Below are positions 60,151 to 64,000 of a DNA stretch of 64,000 bases, one piece after another. The position numbers were made by a program, and so were the translations under genes. Positions within the stretch are counted from its first letter, which is position 1, and each line of letters starts with the position of its first letter. The stretch lies in contig CM039182.1 in the NCBI GenBank assembly GCA_008360975.2, positions 107,374,443 to 107,438,442 on the forward strand, given 5' to 3'. The notes under the pieces are model-generated. The model searched no databases, had not been told where the DNA came from, and worked only from the letters and a program-made list of their open reading frames with translations. Source of the stretch: Lichenostomus cassidix. Taxonomy: Eukaryota > Chordata > Aves > Passeriformes > Meliphagidae.

Positions 60151-61279
60151 GGCCTGAACTGTCAGGAGGTTCAGGTGGAGCTGCTAAGTCACTTTTAAAC
60201 CACTGAGTAAGCCTTAAGACCTAGACTCACCAAGCCAGTGAGAAAACTTGGTTTCTATGTGCTTATAGAAGTACTACAAGAAAACAGTGCAAGAAAATCC
60301 AGTGAAATTCTTCTTTATTTCTGGCATCTCTGGTTAAATCTGATCACATCCTACATAGACTACCTTATATATTATGGGTTCTGAGTGTTCATACTATTCC
60401 TGTAATCCATACAGAACTTTATATGACAGTGTTTGAAATCAGTCTTGAAGAGTCAAATAAAGACAGTACATATGAGAATAAAGTTGCTAATTACAGCTCT
60501 CAAGATTATGAAATCAGTGAAAACAGGAAATCTTTAAATCAGGGTGTACTTTTGTCATAAACTGTATGAAACTGAATTTTTAATTTGTCACACTATTTAT
60601 TTTTTTTTCAAAATATGATTGCATCACTGAATAAAGAGGTCTCTGCTGCAGATGAATCAGAGGAATACATTCATGGCATTTTTTTCCCCACAAGTGCAGA
60701 AAAAATACTGTAAGGTCATGCTGTAAAGCCCCGCTGAGTGAGTTTATTTAAAAGGCCATTAAGATGCCTCTTTTCCCTGAGGTGGAGCAAAGGAGAACAT
60801 CAAAAAAGTTCTCAGGTGGTTAGAGAACCAAACTGTAGTGGCAAATATTCAATCAAAATAAAGCATTTCATAAAGAGTTGACTTAGTAAACTATAAGCCA
60901 TCCAACCTTAAATTACTCAGATTTCAATAAGAAGAGGAAATTAGAAGAAAAGGAGATAAAAAGAGAAAAAACGAGATTTAGCCACTGCCCTTGGATCCAG
61001 CATTGTCTCGGCTGCCATAAAATCCAAGGAAAATAGGAACACAACCACTTTCAGATTTGTGCAATGGTTTTTATCTGCTCCGGCCTCCTTGGCCACTGTT
61101 TCCCCCCAGCTGGAACTTCTGATCATCTGGCCACTCTGGGGCTGCACTGGAGCTCCAGGGATGGACTGTGGGGGATCGCTTCAGGTGTGCCAGAGACTGA
61201 CAGCTGCTCCAGAGGCTCCAAAGGGGACAGGGTGTGGGGCAGAGCACACCCCACATTCACAGTACTTGCCTTGCCTCCT

Positions 61280-61305
61280 CACACACACACACACACAACA
61301 CACAC
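61280..61305. repeat. (CA)n microsatellite
   Basis: Twelve or so CA dinucleotides with one AA interruption near the right end. Confidence 0.93.
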
Positions 61306-63055
61306 TTTGGTTGTTTTAAGCCAGTAATTGTTTTCTCCAGTCTCTCACACATGCAATTAAAAAGTGTCATAAAACATTTGTTGGAAAAGCCACTTCAATT
61401 ATCACGTTTCTTAACTTTCTATTATTAAATTAAAAGTTCCTAATGTACTCATAAAGTAGCTTTTTCTGTGCACTTATTTCCCACTTTAGTTTTCTTTTTG
61501 TTTGGTTTACTTTATTATGTAGTCAAAATGAATTTAGTTTGCCTAATTAGAATACATACAAGCCTATATCATCTTTAGAAATGGAGAATTTTCAGTTTAA
61601 ATGTGCAATAATTAAGAGCAAATGGGACTGAGTATATAAAACAGTGACAGCTCTGTATTTTAAAATGTTGCTATGCAGTTGTTTGGTTATAGAGAACAAG
61701 AAAGAAAAGCTGGAAAGGTGCCAATAAAAACATACTTACTCAGAATTTTACTTTTATCTGGAAGATCAAAGGAACCCATGATCTTCAGCAAGAATTCAGA
61801 TTGCAAGTGGTGAAATTATAATGCATATTGCAGATGATAAGCAAAGTAATTGTTTAGCAATTTGTGGGAAGGTGCAGAGCTTTTATGCGAGAGCAAATGA
61901 AGACATAACATGAAGCCAAACCACAAGTTTAGAGTCTGTCAGAGGCTATATCTTGAAATGTGGAAGGGTAACAGCCACTGGATATATCCTTCAACTGAAA
62001 CCATGCTCATATCAAAAATAAGGATGTACTGTTGCATAACTGGCACAACTGGGGACATCTAATCTTACTAATGTCTCCATAATTAGTACAGACTACAAAA
62101 ACAATGGAATAAAGAGCACAGTTTGTATAATGAGTTAGACTGTTCAACCCTGACTCTTGGCAAGCACTTACCCAAATATTTCCACTGTGTGCTCTCCCAG
62201 AAATAATTAATGTGTAATAGCATAACTTCTTTTTTAACAACACAGTTTGACCATTTCTAATATTTATTACACAGCTTAGTCAAGAATGCCCTCACATACA
62301 AGAGAAGGTCACAGTTTTTGCATTTACTCCCAGTTTGTCCTGCATGAAACTGGAATGAGAAAATGTGATACAAGGGCCACTTTTATACCTCTCTCCCCCA
62401 CAGTATTATAGCATTGACTGTGATAATAAAAAAGATGTAAGTCCATCCTAAAATGCACAGAGGTTTAAGATAGGAAAGATTTTTTAAAAGCAAGCTTTCT
62501 GCACCTGTGCTGAAATAGGAGGTTTAAACTAAATCCAGGGCTCTACATCAGCAAATGTAAATGCTGTACTTCTATTGACTCAGAGAACTGCTTCTACTTA
62601 TGCCAAAAGTTAATTTGTTTTCAAAGTACCATTCAAAGGTTTGATCTCCCACTGTTGAATGAAGAAATGGAGTTTAGGGATTAAATTTATTTTCCCTTTG
62701 CACTGATTTTTGTGTAGTTCGGTAATTCGGAAGGATTTGGGGTTTGCTCATAACAGCATGAGGTTCTTTACATTACAGAACTTAAAATTATATCCCTAAA
62801 ACTTCAGGGACTAGTTGAATGACTGAATCTTAATAGTGGCTACTGTACTCACAGTAAGAATACACATATTATTCATTAACTGCTCTCACCAGATAGTAAT
62901 TTTGTTTGTGGTTTGTTTTAAATGAGCTGTTTAAAATTCTGTAATTAATTCAGTAAACACGGCAAAAATGACAGATGGTTATGATAAAGGAACTTAATGC
63001 CTCATGGAAGCAAGTCAAACCACAATCACTAACAGATGTTTTCTGCAAAGCCAGA

Positions 63056-63110
63056 TTGTGTGTGCGTGTGTATGTGTGTATGCATATTACATATATATGT
63101 ATGTACATAG
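63056..63110. repeat. TG/TATG-rich degenerate microsatellite
   Basis: Alternating TG runs pass into TATG and ATAT units; a purine-pyrimidine alternating tract without a fixed period. Confidence 0.8.
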
Positions 63111-64000
63111 TAGAAATATGGATTTATAGATGTGTATTTATGTGCATGTCTATCTATGCCCATTAATGTTACTTGAACACTTTTCCCACAGTCTTGCACT
63201 TTTGCACTTCCACTATTTCTTAGTGCAGTAATGACCACATTTATTCCTGTAGTCATAAAAAAGTCTTCTATCAAGGACAATTCCTTAAATTCTCATTAGT
63301 TTAGAAATAATTTACGGATAGCACTTTTGACGACTTGTTTGTAAGTTAGAAATATATGGTTCTAGTTGTAAGGACAAAAAATCAAATCAATAGTTTTAAA
63401 AATGGTTGTTTTAATACTATAAAAAATTGATTTCTGAAATGCAGCTACTGGAGGACACCAGTTGAACTGATCTGATGTTTAACAGTAGTCAGAATAGTTG
63501 TTACTTTACAGATATATGGTAACACTAACGCAGAGTCAGTGACGGTGACAGTACCATGGACAATCATTGTTTTTCAGCTTTATCAATTGAAGATAAAAGC
63601 ACATACTTCATGCCATACATAAGTACACATTTTTAAATCTAACAATCATAATCTCACTGAGGGAACTTCACAGGTAAAATACAGCTAAAGAGGGATTGGG
63701 CATTTCATGACAATTTTTATTGCAATGTTAGCAATCTTGCATTCAGATTTGTATTCTGACAAACCCCTTTCCTTGAAGGAGGGTGCCATGACAGAAGCAG
63801 TCCTTTGTACGTGCTTGGGACCATCCAAGCATGTCATGAACAAGCAACACAGGTATTCAGGGACTGTTGAGTTCATTGCTGGACTTTGTCAGTCTCCAAC
63901 AGGCTGAGAACATGATCTGCATACAAATACATATGCTCTAGACAAGACCCAGATCCATATCTGTTTAATGGCAGCACACGTGCCAGGCCTTCTAGTCACA

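Larger units (their letters stand above)
60151..64000. other. Unique noncoding DNA with small simple repeats
   Basis: No gene recognised. A GC-rich stretch at 61060-61260 is followed by a (CA)n run. A TG/TATG-rich array lies at 63056-63110. Frames of 60-87 codons in the GC-rich stretch occur on both strands and in several phases. Confidence 0.5.

Noticed and set aside
1..64000. CRISPR arrays, bacterial operons, tRNA or rRNA genes
   Set aside because: No regularly spaced direct repeats, no gene-dense coding, no ribosomal sequence and no tRNA B-box with a matching cloverleaf was seen by eye; a covariance-model scan was not possible here.

Overview
This window looks like vertebrate nuclear DNA, almost certainly from a bird. 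It is AT-rich and has no dense or operon-like coding. Its recognisable interspersed repeats are CR1 LINE fragments and an avian ERVL-type solo LTR. There is no L1, Alu, CRISPR or bacterial gene organisation. The repeat set fits a neoavian, perhaps passerine, genome; species cannot be read from the sequence.

I find no complete protein-coding gene. Most open frames are short and have chance composition, or arise from simple repeats. A few stop-free segments deserve checking as possible exons, none proven: minus-strand 14537-14649 (splice acceptor followed by an ORF ending in a stop), minus-strand 21426-21652 (acceptor, 75 open codons, donor), and a 206-codon minus-strand ORF at 38910-39530 that is long for this composition. 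The window is best read as intergenic or long-intron DNA.

Layout. 1-4097: AT-rich unique DNA with a T25 run. 4098-4345: an unusual 227-base tract of only A and C, bracketed by a direct 8-base repeat. 6266-6703: CR1 3' end, plus strand, with a pentamer tail. 8719-9804: CR1, minus strand, internally deleted, with a broken reverse transcriptase. 12880-13410: probable old LTR-like repeat. 14537-14649 and 21426-21652: exon-like segments. 20326-20943: solo LTR. 31190-31976: CR1 3' end, plus strand. 35528-35694: very decayed CR1/L3-like RT fragment. 47116-47317: (CTTT)n. 50211-50340: (CCCCTT)n. 58017-58110: a 17-bp AT-rich minisatellite. 59080-60150: a GC-richer patch. Several unique blocks (22080-22470, 32745-32865, 36430-36780, 49080-49470) have the look of conserved noncoding elements, which only an alignment can test.

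The genes do not form a system here. The strongest oddities are the A/C-only tract, which may be an assembly or sequencing artefact or a real i-motif/G-quadruplex locus, the CR1 copy whose RT frame is joined directly to its 3' terminus, and the exon-like segments.
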